64,000 nt of DNA from Streptomyces sp. S.PB5 (GTDB taxonomy: Bacteria > Actinomycetota > Actinomycetes > Streptomycetales > Streptomycetaceae). The stretch is from positions 248,001 through 312,000 of the forward strand of contig NZ_JAQMWP010000009.1 of the NCBI RefSeq assembly GCF_030403745.1, written 5' to 3'. Position 1 is the first letter of the stretch. The number at the start of each line of letters is the position of its first letter. The notes beneath the pieces were generated by a model, which made no database searches, had not been told where the DNA came from, and saw only the letters and a list, made by a program, of their open reading frames with translations. The position numbers and the translations under genes were made by a program. Below are positions 23,072-32,194 of this stretch, one piece after another.

Positions 23072-25876
23072 TCACCAGCGCCGGGGGTGCCAGTTGCAGA
23101 TGGTCCCCCGGGGCGCCGGGATCACGACGGTCGGCAGTGAGCCTTGTGCGGTGACCGGGGCCAGGTCCCAGGCCTTGCGGATGTCGTCTATGAGGGTGCG
23201 TGCGCTGCAGGGCGAGACGCCCAGCTCCTGACGGGCCTCGGCGAGCAGGTTGAGACGTCCGTCGGGATGCTGGGCGGCGACCGTCCGGCGTGCGGTGAAG
23301 TCGCGCCGTCCGAAAATGTCCAGCAGCGTGAGCGAGAAGTAGGCGTAGGCGGCGGCCTCGTCGACGAGGCGTCGTGACTCGTCGGACACGCCGGCCGCTT
23401 CCTGGGCGGCGAAGTGCGTGAGCGCGAGACGCATGTCGCGGTCGGGTCCCGGGCAGGGACAGGTGGCCCGCAGATGGGCCACCAGCGTGCGGAACGACCC
23501 CAGCACGCCCATGGTGTTGCGGTCCCACTGCTGCTTGGCGAGCAGAGTACGGAAGCCCGCGAGCGTCTCTGACAGTTCCTCGGTGATCAACGTATGGGCC
23601 ACTTGGTGCAGTTCGGACTGCTCCCTGTTCGTCCGCACCTCAAGCAGGCGTCGGCCGTAGCGGATCAGATCTCGCGGTATGCCGCCGGACAGGGCGTGGG
23701 CGAGCGCGATGTGCGCATCGCCGATGCCCCGTGCCCGGCGCTTCAGGATGTCCGTCGACTCGCGGAGCGTGCCCGGCATGACATGGAGTACGTCGTCCAG
23801 GGAGCTGTCGGTGACGTCCCGGTTCGGCAGGCCGCGGCGGACGAACGCGGCCCCCACGTCCTCTGCGACGGAGATCAGGTAGTGCACGTGCGGCACCCCG
23901 AGGATGCCTTTGATCTCGGCGAGGAAGGCGAGGGCCTGGGCGTCGGTGCCGAGACGGTCGACCTCGTCGATCGCGATGACCACCCGGTTTCCCTTGTCGT
24001 GCTCGTCCTGCGCGATCCGGCCGAGCAGTTCCCTGAACTCGGCGACCAGGAGTGGGTAGTTGGGCGGGACCGAGGTCAGGCCGCTGGTGTGGGAGGTGCC
24101 CAGGGTGAGGAACTGGGTGGCGCCCGTGGTCATGCCGGCGGTGGAGTTCTGCACGGTCTGGAGCCGGTAGAGGTGGTCTCGGCAGGCGGTGACGAGCGGC
24201 GGCGCCAGGCGTGGCGGCGACCACGACCGGCGCAAGAGCTTGCGGAGCAGGAGCCCGAGGAGGATGGCGCCCAGCCGGAACGGGGTCTCGTCGTCGGTGA
24301 GGAGGGGGCTGGTCGTCCCGTTGGCGGCGATGAGAGCCAGCATGAGGAAGGGCCACAGCAGCGTGAAGAGGCCGAGACACCATTTCCAGTCCACCGACCA
24401 GACGCCCACGTGCCACCTGGGTGGGTCGAACGAGGACTCAAGGTGGTAGTAACCCGCCGCGAGCCAGGCGGCCAGCAGGAGAGCGGCCAGCCCGAACAGG
24501 GGCAGCACCTGACCTGTGCCCGTGCTGCTGAAGTGGTCCCGGATATCAGGGTCGAAGACAAGTGAGGCAAGCGGGACGACGATGAGCCCGGAAGCCATCG
24601 CCTCGACTGCCGTCCTGCCGAATCCGCCGAGGATCCTGGGGAAGGATCTGGAGTGGCGCAGAACCCACAGGAACCCGCCTACGAGGGCCAGGGCGAAGGC
24701 GGCCGCCGGTGCTCTGCCCTGCAGCACGTCCTGCGTGAAGTGGCCGAGTCGCTCCAGAGCGTCGGAGACGTGCGGCCATCCCCATACGCCGTGCTCGCTC
24801 TCGACCGACTCCTTCGTGACCGCGAACAGTCCGAGGCCGACGAGAAGGGCCGCGGGCAGCGCGTAGGGGAGCAGCCGCAACAGACCTCTGAGCGGTTCGA
24901 CGACCGTCCGCCGCAGCCGGTGGAGATACGACAGCCGCACCAGCTCGGGTGCCTCGTGGCCCGCCCTGGTGATGTACTCCCGGCACACGCTGACGAACAG
25001 GGAGATCAGGAACTCGTGCGGGGCGTACGCGGCGGGAGCGTGTGCGAAGACCGAGAAGTCCCGCGACCGTACGGCACTGCGCATGAGCGTCGTCTTGCCC
25101 ACGCCGCGCGGACCGCTCACGGCGATCGTGCCGTCCGCCAACTGGTCTATCTTGCTGCCAAGTTGCCATGCGGAGCGGCTGCTGACGACGTACGACATCT
25201 GGTGCTGGGAGCGCAGTCCCTCATCGCTGCCGGTCACCAGGAGCGTGCCGAGGTCATCGCCGATGAGCTCCTCGACGGTGTGCACCACCTCCGCGTGCAG
25301 CCCATGGAAGTAGACCTGATCGATCCACGCTGCCCCGCGCCACCGCTCCAGCAGCCACAGCCCGAGCGTGACAGGCCCCAGCAGCGCCAGGCGCAGCGCC
25401 CGCAGCCCCCCGCCGGGGTCCGGGGCGGGCGGGCTCGGCATGGAAGGCCGGGCCAACGCGAGCCCTGGGGCGAAGAGCAGGAAGAGGAGGATTCCCAGAA
25501 CGACGTAGGGCGGGAGGCTCGAAAAGAACAGCGCGACCGTCACGGCGCAGAAGGCCAGCACCCCCGCGATCCAGGGCAGGAACTTCTTGTTCTCCCGGAC
25601 ATTGCTCGGCGACAGGGGCTCGGGCAGCGCCCAGCGGAACCAGTCGTTTCTACGACGCGCGGTGCGGTAATCCGTCAGAGACGCGCGTGGGATGCCGCCC
25701 GTCACCGCCTGGACACGGGAAGGCGAACACATCGCCTCCACCACGGCCTCGACCGTCACCGCCGGCCGCTGCTCCAGCAGTTCGCTCAGCCGCCCGTCGG
25801 CCAGACAGATCCGAACCGCCTTCTTGTACAGCTCCTTCTCGGGCTCACTGCCCCACGTAAACCCCCCGTCGGTCAT
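23072..25876 (-). CDS. membrane-embedded KAP-type P-loop NTPase
   Basis: A 934-residue multi-spanning ATPase. Walker A is 'GPRGVGKTT' (Lys261) and Walker B 'RVVIAIDEVDRLG' (Asp637-Glu638). About six hydrophobic segments lie between the two motifs (roughly 340-560) and two or three more precede Walker A (about 102-190). Long membrane insertions inside the P-loop domain are the hallmark of KAP NTPases. The C-terminal 250 residues ('GGIPRDLIRYGRRLLEV' then mostly helical) resemble STAND/AAA lid regions. ATG 25876 (MTDGGFTWG) is preferred over an upstream frame extension to 25933 that overlaps the DUF397 gene. Some bacterial KAP proteins act in phage defence, but the role here is unknown. Confidence 0.85.
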   Translation of the reverse strand: MTDGGFTWGSEPEKELYKKAVRICLADGRLSELLEQRPAVTVEAVVEAMCSPSRVQAVTGGIPRASLTDYRTARRRNDWFRWALPEPLSPSNVRENKKFLPWIAGVLAFCAVTVALFFSSLPPYVVLGILLFLLFAPGLALARPSMPSPPAPDPGGGLRALRLALLGPVTLGLWLLERWRGAAWIDQVYFHGLHAEVVHTVEELIGDDLGTLLVTGSDEGLRSQHQMSYVVSSRSAWQLGSKIDQLADGTIAVSGPRGVGKTTLMRSAVRSRDFSVFAHAPAAYAPHEFLISLFVSVCREYITRAGHEAPELVRLSYLHRLRRTVVEPLRGLLRLLPYALPAALLVGLGLFAVTKESVESEHGVWGWPHVSDALERLGHFTQDVLQGRAPAAAFALALVGGFLWVLRHSRSFPRILGGFGRTAVEAMASGLIVVPLASLVFDPDIRDHFSSTGTGQVLPLFGLAALLLAAWLAAGYYHLESSFDPPRWHVGVWSVDWKWCLGLFTLLWPFLMLALIAANGTTSPLLTDDETPFRLGAILLGLLLRKLLRRSWSPPRLAPPLVTACRDHLYRLQTVQNSTAGMTTGATQFLTLGTSHTSGLTSVPPNYPLLVAEFRELLGRIAQDEHDKGNRVVIAIDEVDRLGTDAQALAFLAEIKGILGVPHVHYLISVAEDVGAAFVRRGLPNRDVTDSSLDDVLHVMPGTLRESTDILKRRARGIGDAHIALAHALSGGIPRDLIRYGRRLLEVRTNREQSELHQVAHTLITEELSETLAGFRTLLAKQQWDRNTMGVLGSFRTLVAHLRATCPCPGPDRDMRLALTHFAAQEAAGVSDESRRLVDEAAAYAYFSLTLLDIFGRRDFTARRTVAAQHPDGRLNLLAEARQELGVSPCSARTLIDDIRKAWDLAPVTAQGSLPTVVIPAPRGTICNWHPRRW

Positions 25877-25884
25877 GGCCGTGC

Positions 25885-26076
25885 CTAGACGCTGCGCTTG
25901 CTCCGCCGGGCCAGCCCGAGGAAGGCGTCCCAAGTGCCGGGTGCCACAGTGAAGAGGGGCCCGGAGTTCTTGGAGTCACGGATGTGGACGGCGGAGGGCT
26001 GGGTGGCGACCTCGACGCAGTCGCCGCCCTCGCTGCCGCTGTAGCTGGACTTGAACCAGTGAAGTGCGGTGCTCAT
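25885..26076 (-). CDS. DUF397 protein
   Basis: A 63-residue DUF397 protein ('ALHWFKSSYSGSEGGDCVEVA' broken by residue 20: core WFKSSYS, GGDCVEVA, VHIRDSKN). In Streptomyces such proteins usually follow an XRE-type DUF5753 regulator and are thought to antagonise or partner it. Here it overlaps the remnant of such a regulator (stop at 26073) by 4 bp, the normal pairing. Since the regulator has lost its DNA-binding half, this protein may have lost its original role. Confidence 0.88.
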   Translation of the reverse strand: MSTALHWFKSSYSGSEGGDCVEVATQPSAVHIRDSKNSGPLFTVAPGTWDAFLGLARRSKRSV

Positions 26077-26644
26077 CGGTCTCCTAGCAATCCCTGCAAG
26101 AAGCGCGCACTCTCATCCGGCGAGAGGGCCTGTGACCGCAGCATTCCATACTTCAGGTCATAGTCACGGACCTCTTCCGGATCACTGACGAGGAAGCTGG
26201 CGCGCTGAACCTCCAGGTAGACCAACCGGTCGTGATCGGGCGTCTCCAGCAGCACCATGGGGCCGTCGAGACACGCGTGCGGGGCCATTTCCGTCGGCAT
26301 GATCTGGAAGCTCACGTGGACCGGTTCGGTGTAGTCCAGGATCTGCTGGTACTGCTCCCGCATCACCTCCGGCCCGCCGACCTGCCGTCGCAGGATGCCT
26401 TCCTCGATGACGAAGTGGCAGACAGGAGGCCGCTTCCGCTGAAGCACCAACTGGCGCTCCATACGCGCGCTCACCCACTGCTCGGCCGTCTCACTGCCGA
26501 TGGCCGGATACCGGTAGCCGAAGACGGCCCGGCAGTAGTCCCGGGTCTGGAGCAGTCCTGGAATCGCCAGGCTCTGGTACGACAGAAAGCTGTACGCCTC
26601 CTGCTCATGCTCCACCAACGACTGCGCGAACCGGTCTGACCCTC
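26073..26644 (-). pseudogene. truncated XRE-family DUF5753 regulator (DNA-binding half missing)
   Basis: The frame encodes a full DUF5753 domain ('LAIPGLLQTRDYCRAVFGYR' to 'YDLKYGMLRSQALSP') but no helix-turn-helix. Intact relatives are about 270-290 aa with an N-terminal HTH_31. Homology seems to run back to about RFAQSLVEHEQEA; the frame then hits a TGA at 26645-26643. Only TTG 26618 or GTG 26615 could start it, neither with a ribosome site. The 5' third has apparently been deleted, with the junction near 26630-26645, where a remnant of a divergent gene begins. A residual product of about 180 aa is possible. Confidence 0.75.
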
Positions 26645-26833
26645 ACCACCGACGAAGTCCTCCTCGTTGAGGTAGCGGACAGCGGCCCGGGAGAGATCCG
26701 CACTCTGGACGCCCCCGACCTCACCGCAGAGGCGGAAGGCGGCCGAGGCCTCCTCCTCGTCGCCGCGCTCGCCGACAACTGGGGCGTACGGGAACGGGAT
26801 CCCGGCAAGGTGGTGTGGTGCGAGTTCGGATGA
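26633..26833 (+). pseudogene. 3' remnant of an ATP-binding regulatory protein (HATPase_c_2)
   Basis: On the plus strand, 66 codons read GLTLTTDEVLLVEVADSGPG, then a diverged linker, then 'EGGRGLLLVAALADNWGVRE' and 'GKVVWCEFG' before TGA 26831-26833. This is the C-terminal half of the GHKL ATPase fold (G1 box DSGPG, G2 box GRGLLLV) common in Streptomyces anti-sigma-like regulators. No start or N-terminal half is present. In many Streptomyces such a gene lies divergent to a DUF5753/DUF397 pair, so both truncated genes here can be explained by one deletion that removed their 5' ends and shared promoter. Confidence 0.75.
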
Positions 26834-26839
26834 GTGCCC

Positions 26840-27334
26840 TCAGCAGGAGTCCTCAGCGAGCTCCTCGAACTCGTCGAGGCTCATCGCCCGGCCGTCGGCC
26901 CAGACCTGGCCGGGCTCCAGTTTCCCGATGTCCTCGGCGGAGAATTCGACGACCCCGTTGTAGGAGTCGGGGGTGATGTAGTGCCCGAAACGCAGCGAAT
27001 ACCGGTGTTTGGGGAGGAGCGACTGCGCGCCCAGGTGCCGGGCCTGCCAATCGGCGGGCGGTGAGAACAGCGGGAAGTCTGCGTCGCCCTGCAGGTTCTC
27101 CTTGTCGACCTCCCACCCCGTGGTGCTCGTTCCGTCCTCGGCGGACCCCGTCCACCCGTCGAGCGATGGATTGATGTACTCGTCGTCTCCGCACGGCCGC
27201 AACAGCGCATGTGGCGCACCGTTCGCCTCGATCCGTACTCCTGCCAGCGGCAGATCGACAGCCGAGCACCCGCTCAACAACCCCACGGCCCCACCCACCA
27301 GAGCCACCTCGACGACAACCCGCCGTCTTCTCAC
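26840..27334 (-). CDS. hypothetical lipoprotein
   Basis: About 164 residues with a lipoprotein signal: 'RRRRVVVEVALVGGAVGLLS' then lipobox LLSGC. The mature part has two conserved-looking blocks (HALLRPCGDDEYINPSLDGW and RYSLRFGHYITP) and ends in DEFEELAEDSC; Cys in the first block and the C-terminal Cys may form a disulphide. I do not recognise a family. GTG 27334 is chosen as the start giving a normal signal; GTG 27343 or further upstream are alternatives, in a G-rich stretch with no clear ribosome site. It is probably surface-anchored. Next to the deletion scar, so its operon context is uncertain. Confidence 0.65.
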   Translation of the reverse strand: MRRRRVVVEVALVGGAVGLLSGCSAVDLPLAGVRIEANGAPHALLRPCGDDEYINPSLDGWTGSAEDGTSTTGWEVDKENLQGDADFPLFSPPADWQARHLGAQSLLPKHRYSLRFGHYITPDSYNGVVEFSAEDIGKLEPGQVWADGRAMSLDEFEELAEDSC

Positions 27335-27568
27335 AGCCGCCACCCCCACCGACCCCCACCGACCCCTGCCCCCGACGATCCCACCCCGCGAACACCATGA
27401 CGCCCCATTCCCATTGCGGTCGCACAACGCGCCTGGTGAGAAGCGACATCAGCCCTGTTCCCCACGTGCCGGAATGGCCGACGCGATGTCTTGACGGGCC
27501 TGCGAGCCGTCAGTTCACTCACGGGCAGTCAACAACGAGAGCCGAACGAGAGCCCAGGGGGAAGCTCC

Positions 27569-30500
27569 ATGCGAAGAACCGCCCTGCTCGCCTCCGTCAC
27601 CCTGTTAGCCGGCCTGGTACCCCTCGCGGCAGCCCAAGCCGCCGCCGACCCCGCCCCCACCCCCGTCCCCATCGACCGCTTCGAAGGCGAGGTCCCCTTC
27701 CAGGGCCCGCCCGCCGAGGGCATCTTCACCTGGGGCGGCGACACCGACGACCCGCCGACACTCCAGCTCAGCGCCCGCGCAGACGCCCCCGAGGGCGAGA
27801 AGGTCCTCTCCGGCACCTACGACATCAGCGGCTACGGCGGCTTCACCCACGACTACGCCTTCGCCGAACCCGCCCACGACTGGTCGGCCCACAGGGGCAT
27901 CCGCTTCTGGTGGGAAGGGCAGAACAACGGCAAGAAGATCGCCTTCGAGCTGAAGGACGGCGGCGCCAACGGCGAGGCCTCCGAGTTGTGGACGACGACC
28001 TTCACCGACGACTTCACCGGCTGGAAGCAGATCGAGATCCCGTTCGGCGACTTCGCGTACCGGACGGACTACCAGCCCGTCGGCGGTATCGACCAGATCC
28101 TCGGCCTCACCGAGATGTGGGGTTACGCCGTCACACTCCCCACCGGCGGCCCCGGCCAGTTCGCCATGGACGGCGTCGAGTTGTACGGCAAGGCCGACCA
28201 GTCCCTGCGCGCCTCGGTCCTCACCGACTCCGCCGTCTACCCGACCGACGAGGGTGGCAAGGCGACCGTGCGCATCTCCGTCGCCACCACCGGCTCCGCC
28301 CCCCTCGACGAACCGGTCACCGTCACCTACGAGACGGCCGCCACCGGCACCGCCGAACCCGGCAAGGACTACACCCCCGTCTCCGGCACTCTCACCTTCC
28401 CGGCCGGTACGACGTCCGGCACCGCCCGGACCGTCACCGTCCCGATCCTCAAGGACAGGCCCGCCGAGTCCGCCGAGACGATCCCGCTCAACCTCACCGT
28501 CACCGGGGCCAAGCCCCCGGCCGAGACTCCGCAGGTCGTCATCGACGCGCACGGACTGCCGTATCTGAACGGCAAGTTGCCCATCAAGGCGCGCGTCGCC
28601 GATCTCCTCTCCCGGATGTCCCTCGCGGAGAAGGCCGGCCAGATGACCCAGGCGGAGCGCGGCGCGGTCTCGGACCCCGCCGACATCGCCGCCTACGTCC
28701 TCGGCTCGCTTCTCTCCGGAGGCGGCTCGACGCCCACGCCCAACACCGCCGAGGCCTGGGCCAAGATGATCGACGGCTTTCAACTCCGCGCCCAGGCGAC
28801 CAGGTTCCAGATCCCGCTCATCTACGGCGTCGACGCGGTCCACGGCCACGGCAACCTGGTCGGTGCCACGATCACGCCCCACAACATCGGTCTCGGTGCC
28901 TCCAGGAACCCCCAACTCGCCCAGAGGACAGGCGAGGTGACCGCCGCCGAGGTCCGGGCCACCGGCATCCCCTGGGACTTCGCCCCCTGCCTCTGCGTCG
29001 CGCGCGACGAACGCTGGGGCCGCACCTACGAGTCCTTCGGCGAGGACCCGGCCCTGGTCGACTCCATGGAGACGATCATCCAGGGCCTCCAAGGGGCCAA
29101 GAACGGAAAGGACTTGAAGGACGACGACAAGGTCCTCGCCACCGCCAAGCACTTCGTCGGCGACGGCGGCACCGAGTACGGCTCCTCCACCACCGGCACG
29201 TACACCATCGACCAGGGCGTCACCAAGGTCACCCGGCAACAGCTGGAGGCCGTCCACCTCTCCCCGTACAAGACCGCCGTGGACCGCGGAGTCGGCACGG
29301 TCATGCCGTCCTTCTCCTCCCTCGACATCCTCGGCGACGGCCAGGGCCCGGTGAAGATGCACGCCCGCGCCGACATGATCAACGGCGTGCTGAAGGGCCG
29401 TATGGACTTCGACGGGTTCGTCATCAGCGACTGGGACGGCATCGACCAGATCCCCGGCGACCGCGCCTCCGACGTCCGTACGTCCGTCAACGCGGGCGTG
29501 GACATGGTGATGGTCCCGTACGCCTTCCGGGAGTTCCACGCGGCCCTCGTCGCGGAGACCGAGGCCGGACGCGTCACCGGACAGCGCATCGACGACGCCG
29601 TGTCCCGCATCCTCACCCAGAAGTTCCGCCTGGGCCTCTTCGAGAAGCCGTACGCCGACACGAGCGGTGCCTCGAAGATCGGTTCCGCCGGGCACCGGGC
29701 CGTGGCGCGGCAGGTGGCGGCCGAGTCGCAGGTACTGCTGAAGAACGCGGGCGGGCTGCTGCCGCTGAAGAAGTCGCAGAAGGTGTACGTGGCCGGTTCC
29801 AACGCCGATGACATCGGCAACCAGACCGGCGGCTGGACCGTCACCTGGCAGGGCGCCTCAGGGGACACCGTCCCCGGCACGACGATCCTGGAGGGACTGC
29901 GCGGCGCCGGCGGTGACATCACGTACTCCAAGGACGCCTCCGCCCCGCTGACCGGCCACGACGTCGGTGTGGTCGTGGTCGGCGAGACCCCGTACGCCGA
30001 GGGGCAGGGAGACGTCGGCAACGGCCACGATCTTCAGCTGTCCGACTCGGACAAGGCGGCCGTCGACAAGGTGTGCGCGGCGATGAAGTGCGCGGTGCTG
30101 ATCGTCTCCGGCCGCCCCCAGCTGATCGGCGACCGCCTGGACGCGATCGACGCCCTGGTGGCCTCCTGGCTCCCGGGCACGGAGGGCGACGGCGTCGCGG
30201 ACGTCGTCTACGGCAAGCGCCCCTTCACCGGCCAGCTCCCCCTCACCTGGCCGAAGTCGGAGGCCCAGCTGCCGATCAACGTCGGCGACGCGGCGTACGA
30301 CCCGCAGTTCCCGTACGGCTGGGGCCTGACCACCCTCACCAAGGTCCCGGAGGGCGGTACGGCCACCCTGCGGGCGCTGGGCATCGCGGCGACGGCGGCG
30401 GAGAAGGCGGGCGCCGATGACGCGGGCCGGGCGCTGGTGAAGAAGGCGCGGCTGATGGTCCAGCAGAGGCAGAAGATCACCGCGGCGTTCGCGGCCCCCT

Positions 30501-30592
30501 TCGCCGACGCCGACCACCTCCTCCTCACCGGACGGTACGGAAAGGCGGTGGAGAAGCTGACGGAGGCGTACAAGGCATCGACGACCGGCTGA
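27569..30592 (+). CDS. secreted multidomain GH3 beta-glucosidase
   Basis: A 1007-residue exported glycoside hydrolase family 3 enzyme. Order: Sec signal (1-28, MRRTALLASVTLLAGLVPLA); a CBM11-like carbohydrate-binding beta-sandwich (about 35-205, 'FWWEGQNNGKKIAFELKDG'); a Calx-beta-like domain (about 212-318, 'TAEPGKDYTPVSGTLTFPAG'); GH3 N-terminal barrel with nucleophile Asp621 in 'GFVISDWDGI' and 'KHFVGDGGT'; GH3 C-terminal domain ('ESQVLLKNAGGLLPL'); a short helical tail. It should act outside the cell on beta-glucan oligosaccharides. GGGGGAAG precedes the ATG. Ordinary bacterial exo-glucosidases lack the two N-terminal modules. Confidence 0.92.
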   Translation: MRRTALLASVTLLAGLVPLAAAQAAADPAPTPVPIDRFEGEVPFQGPPAEGIFTWGGDTDDPPTLQLSARADAPEGEKVLSGTYDISGYGGFTHDYAFAEPAHDWSAHRGIRFWWEGQNNGKKIAFELKDGGANGEASELWTTTFTDDFTGWKQIEIPFGDFAYRTDYQPVGGIDQILGLTEMWGYAVTLPTGGPGQFAMDGVELYGKADQSLRASVLTDSAVYPTDEGGKATVRISVATTGSAPLDEPVTVTYETAATGTAEPGKDYTPVSGTLTFPAGTTSGTARTVTVPILKDRPAESAETIPLNLTVTGAKPPAETPQVVIDAHGLPYLNGKLPIKARVADLLSRMSLAEKAGQMTQAERGAVSDPADIAAYVLGSLLSGGGSTPTPNTAEAWAKMIDGFQLRAQATRFQIPLIYGVDAVHGHGNLVGATITPHNIGLGASRNPQLAQRTGEVTAAEVRATGIPWDFAPCLCVARDERWGRTYESFGEDPALVDSMETIIQGLQGAKNGKDLKDDDKVLATAKHFVGDGGTEYGSSTTGTYTIDQGVTKVTRQQLEAVHLSPYKTAVDRGVGTVMPSFSSLDILGDGQGPVKMHARADMINGVLKGRMDFDGFVISDWDGIDQIPGDRASDVRTSVNAGVDMVMVPYAFREFHAALVAETEAGRVTGQRIDDAVSRILTQKFRLGLFEKPYADTSGASKIGSAGHRAVARQVAAESQVLLKNAGGLLPLKKSQKVYVAGSNADDIGNQTGGWTVTWQGASGDTVPGTTILEGLRGAGGDITYSKDASAPLTGHDVGVVVVGETPYAEGQGDVGNGHDLQLSDSDKAAVDKVCAAMKCAVLIVSGRPQLIGDRLDAIDALVASWLPGTEGDGVADVVYGKRPFTGQLPLTWPKSEAQLPINVGDAAYDPQFPYGWGLTTLTKVPEGGTATLRALGIAATAAEKAGADDAGRALVKKARLMVQQRQKITAAFAAPFADADHLLLTGRYGKAVEKLTEAYKASTTG

Positions 30593-30655
30593 GGCCTGTT
30601 TGTCGGCGACCGGCTGAGGCTTGTTCGTCGACAACCGGCCGAGGCTGTTTTGGGA
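30581..30655 (+). repeat. three-copy 25-bp degenerate tandem repeat
   Basis: Units at 30581-30605, 30606-30630 and 30631-30655 share the core ACCGGCTGAGGCTTGTT with growing divergence (the third has ACCGGCCGAGGCTGTTT). The first unit supplies the GH3 stop codon, and the last contains GGGAG upstream of the next gene. Such a repeat at a gene end suggests replication slippage. Confidence 0.7.
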
Positions 30656-30676
30656 GGCTTCGGGTAGCGTCGAAGT

Positions 30677-32047
30677 ATGAAGTCCGTCCGACGGACCCGA
30701 AGCCTCCCAGGGTTGCTGGCGGCCCTGGTGGTGGCGGCCCTCACCTTCCTCTTGACGGCCCCCACGCCCGCCTCGGCGGCGACGAGCGTCTCGACGATCG
30801 CCGAAGCGCTGCGCGAGAGCCCGGTCTACGTCGACCCCGCAGCCTCCGGACAGCTGTCGTCCGGGGAGGCCGACGTACTGGCGAAGCAGATCAAGGACGC
30901 GGACAAGCCGCTCTTCGTGGCGGTCCTGCCGGCGGACTTCCCCAACACCGACACCCTTCTCCAGAACCTGCGCACGGCCACCGGTGTGACAGGCCTGTAC
31001 GCCGTCCGCGTGGGCGACCGGTTCAACGCGGGCGCCGATGGGGCGGTGCTGCCGCGGGACGCCGTGCGCAACCTGGTGACGAGTGTCCAGGGGGAGACGG
31101 ACGCCAAGACCCAGCTGGACGACTTCACCGACCGGGCGCTGGCGAACATGGGCGGCTCGGCCCCGGCCGGCTGGGATTCGTCCTCCGGCGGCGACGGCGT
31201 CCCCACGGCGGCGCTGATCACCACGGGTGCCGTGCTGGCGGCGGGCGGAGCGGGCGCGTACGCCCTGGTCCGCCGTAACCGCCGCCGCCACGAGGAGGAA
31301 CAGCGGGCGGCGCTGGAGAAGTTGCGGGTGGTCGTCGACGAGGATATCACGGCGTTCGGCGAGGAACTCGACCGCCTGGACTTCCACCCCTCGGAACCCG
31401 GCGCGACCGACGCGATGCGCGAGGACTACGAGCACGCGCTCGACGCCTACGACCAGGCGAAACGCCTGATGGCCGGGGTGCGGAAACCGGAAGAGGTCAG
31501 GGCGGTCACCCAGGCCCTGGACGACGGCCGCTTCTCCCTCGCGAAACTGGCCGCCCGCCGGGAGTCCAGGCCCCTCCCCGAACGCCGTCCCCCGTGCTTC
31601 TTCGACCCCCGCCACGGCCCATCGGTGACCGACGCCACCTGGACACCCCCCTCCGGCGAACCCCGCGAGGTCCCGGTCTGCGCGGCGGACGCGACCCGTC
31701 TGTCGGACGGCAGGGACCCGGTCATGCGGGAGGTCGACACGGCCGACGGCCGCCGCCCCTACTGGGACGCGGGCCCGGCCTACGGCCCCTGGGCCGGCGG
31801 CTACTTCGGCGGCGGCATCCTCCCCGGCCTCCTCATCGGCACCATGCTCGGCAGCATGATGTCCGCCCCGGCCTACGCCGCCGACTACGGCTCCGGCTAC
31901 GGCGACTTCGGCGGCGGAGGCTACGAGGGCGGCGACATCTCGGGCGCGGACTTCAACACCGACGACTTCAGCGGCGGCTTCGGCGGCGGCGACTTCGGTG
32001 GCGGCGGCGACTTCGGCGGGGGAGGGGACTTCGGAGGGGGTTTCTGA
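30677..32047 (+). CDS. membrane protein with extracytoplasmic domain and glycine-rich tail
   Basis: A 456-residue protein with no name I can give. Signal peptide at 1-34 (ending TPASAA), then an extracytoplasmic alpha/beta domain (about 36-150) of TPM-like appearance ('VYVDPAASGQLSSGEADVLA'), a membrane helix at about 176-196 followed by RRNRRR, a helical cytoplasmic region (200-290), a hydrophobic segment at about 384-402 (GILPGLLIGTMLGSMM), and a tail of FGGGD repeats from about 412. Such G-rich tails occur in YgcG/TPM-family proteins. Single gene between GH3 and the convergent trypsin gene. Confidence 0.75.
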   Translation: MKSVRRTRSLPGLLAALVVAALTFLLTAPTPASAATSVSTIAEALRESPVYVDPAASGQLSSGEADVLAKQIKDADKPLFVAVLPADFPNTDTLLQNLRTATGVTGLYAVRVGDRFNAGADGAVLPRDAVRNLVTSVQGETDAKTQLDDFTDRALANMGGSAPAGWDSSSGGDGVPTAALITTGAVLAAGGAGAYALVRRNRRRHEEEQRAALEKLRVVVDEDITAFGEELDRLDFHPSEPGATDAMREDYEHALDAYDQAKRLMAGVRKPEEVRAVTQALDDGRFSLAKLAARRESRPLPERRPPCFFDPRHGPSVTDATWTPPSGEPREVPVCAADATRLSDGRDPVMREVDTADGRRPYWDAGPAYGPWAGGYFGGGILPGLLIGTMLGSMMSAPAYAADYGSGYGDFGGGGYEGGDISGADFNTDDFSGGFGGGDFGGGGDFGGGGDFGGGF

Positions 32048-32093
32048 CCCGGACGATCCCGGACGATCCCGGGCTCTGCCGGACCAGGGACGC

Positions 32094-32136
32094 GCTCCGC
32101 GAACACGAACACCCGGCTCCGCGAACACGAACACCC
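32094..32136 (+). repeat. two-copy 22-bp direct repeat
   Basis: CTCCGCGAACACGAACACCC occurs at 32095-32114 and 32117-32136, identical, period 22. Just upstream, CCCGGACGAT is also duplicated (32048-32057, 32059-32068). The block fills most of the gap between two convergent genes. Confidence 0.75.
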
Positions 32137-32137
32137 A

Positions 32138-32166
32138 CGGGCCCGGCGCATCACACGCCGGGCCCG
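32138..32166. terminator. stem-loop between convergent genes
   Basis: CGGGCCCGGCG (32138-32148) pairs perfectly with CGCCGGGCCCG (32156-32166), 7-base loop, no long T-tract. Placed between the glycine-rich membrane protein and the trypsin gene, so it can end both transcripts. Confidence 0.65.
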
Positions 32167-32194
32167 CGGAAGTTCGTACGGCAGAAGCCGCGCG

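Noticed and set aside
26073..26618. DUF5753 frame taken as an intact small protein gene
   Set aside because: No ribosome site, starts mid-family without HTH, and lies against another truncated gene; treated as a pseudogene instead.
27211..29811. 866-codon frame overlapping the GH3 gene
   Set aside because: Arg/Pro-rich out-of-frame shadow; the GH3 frame has signal peptide and catalytic motifs.
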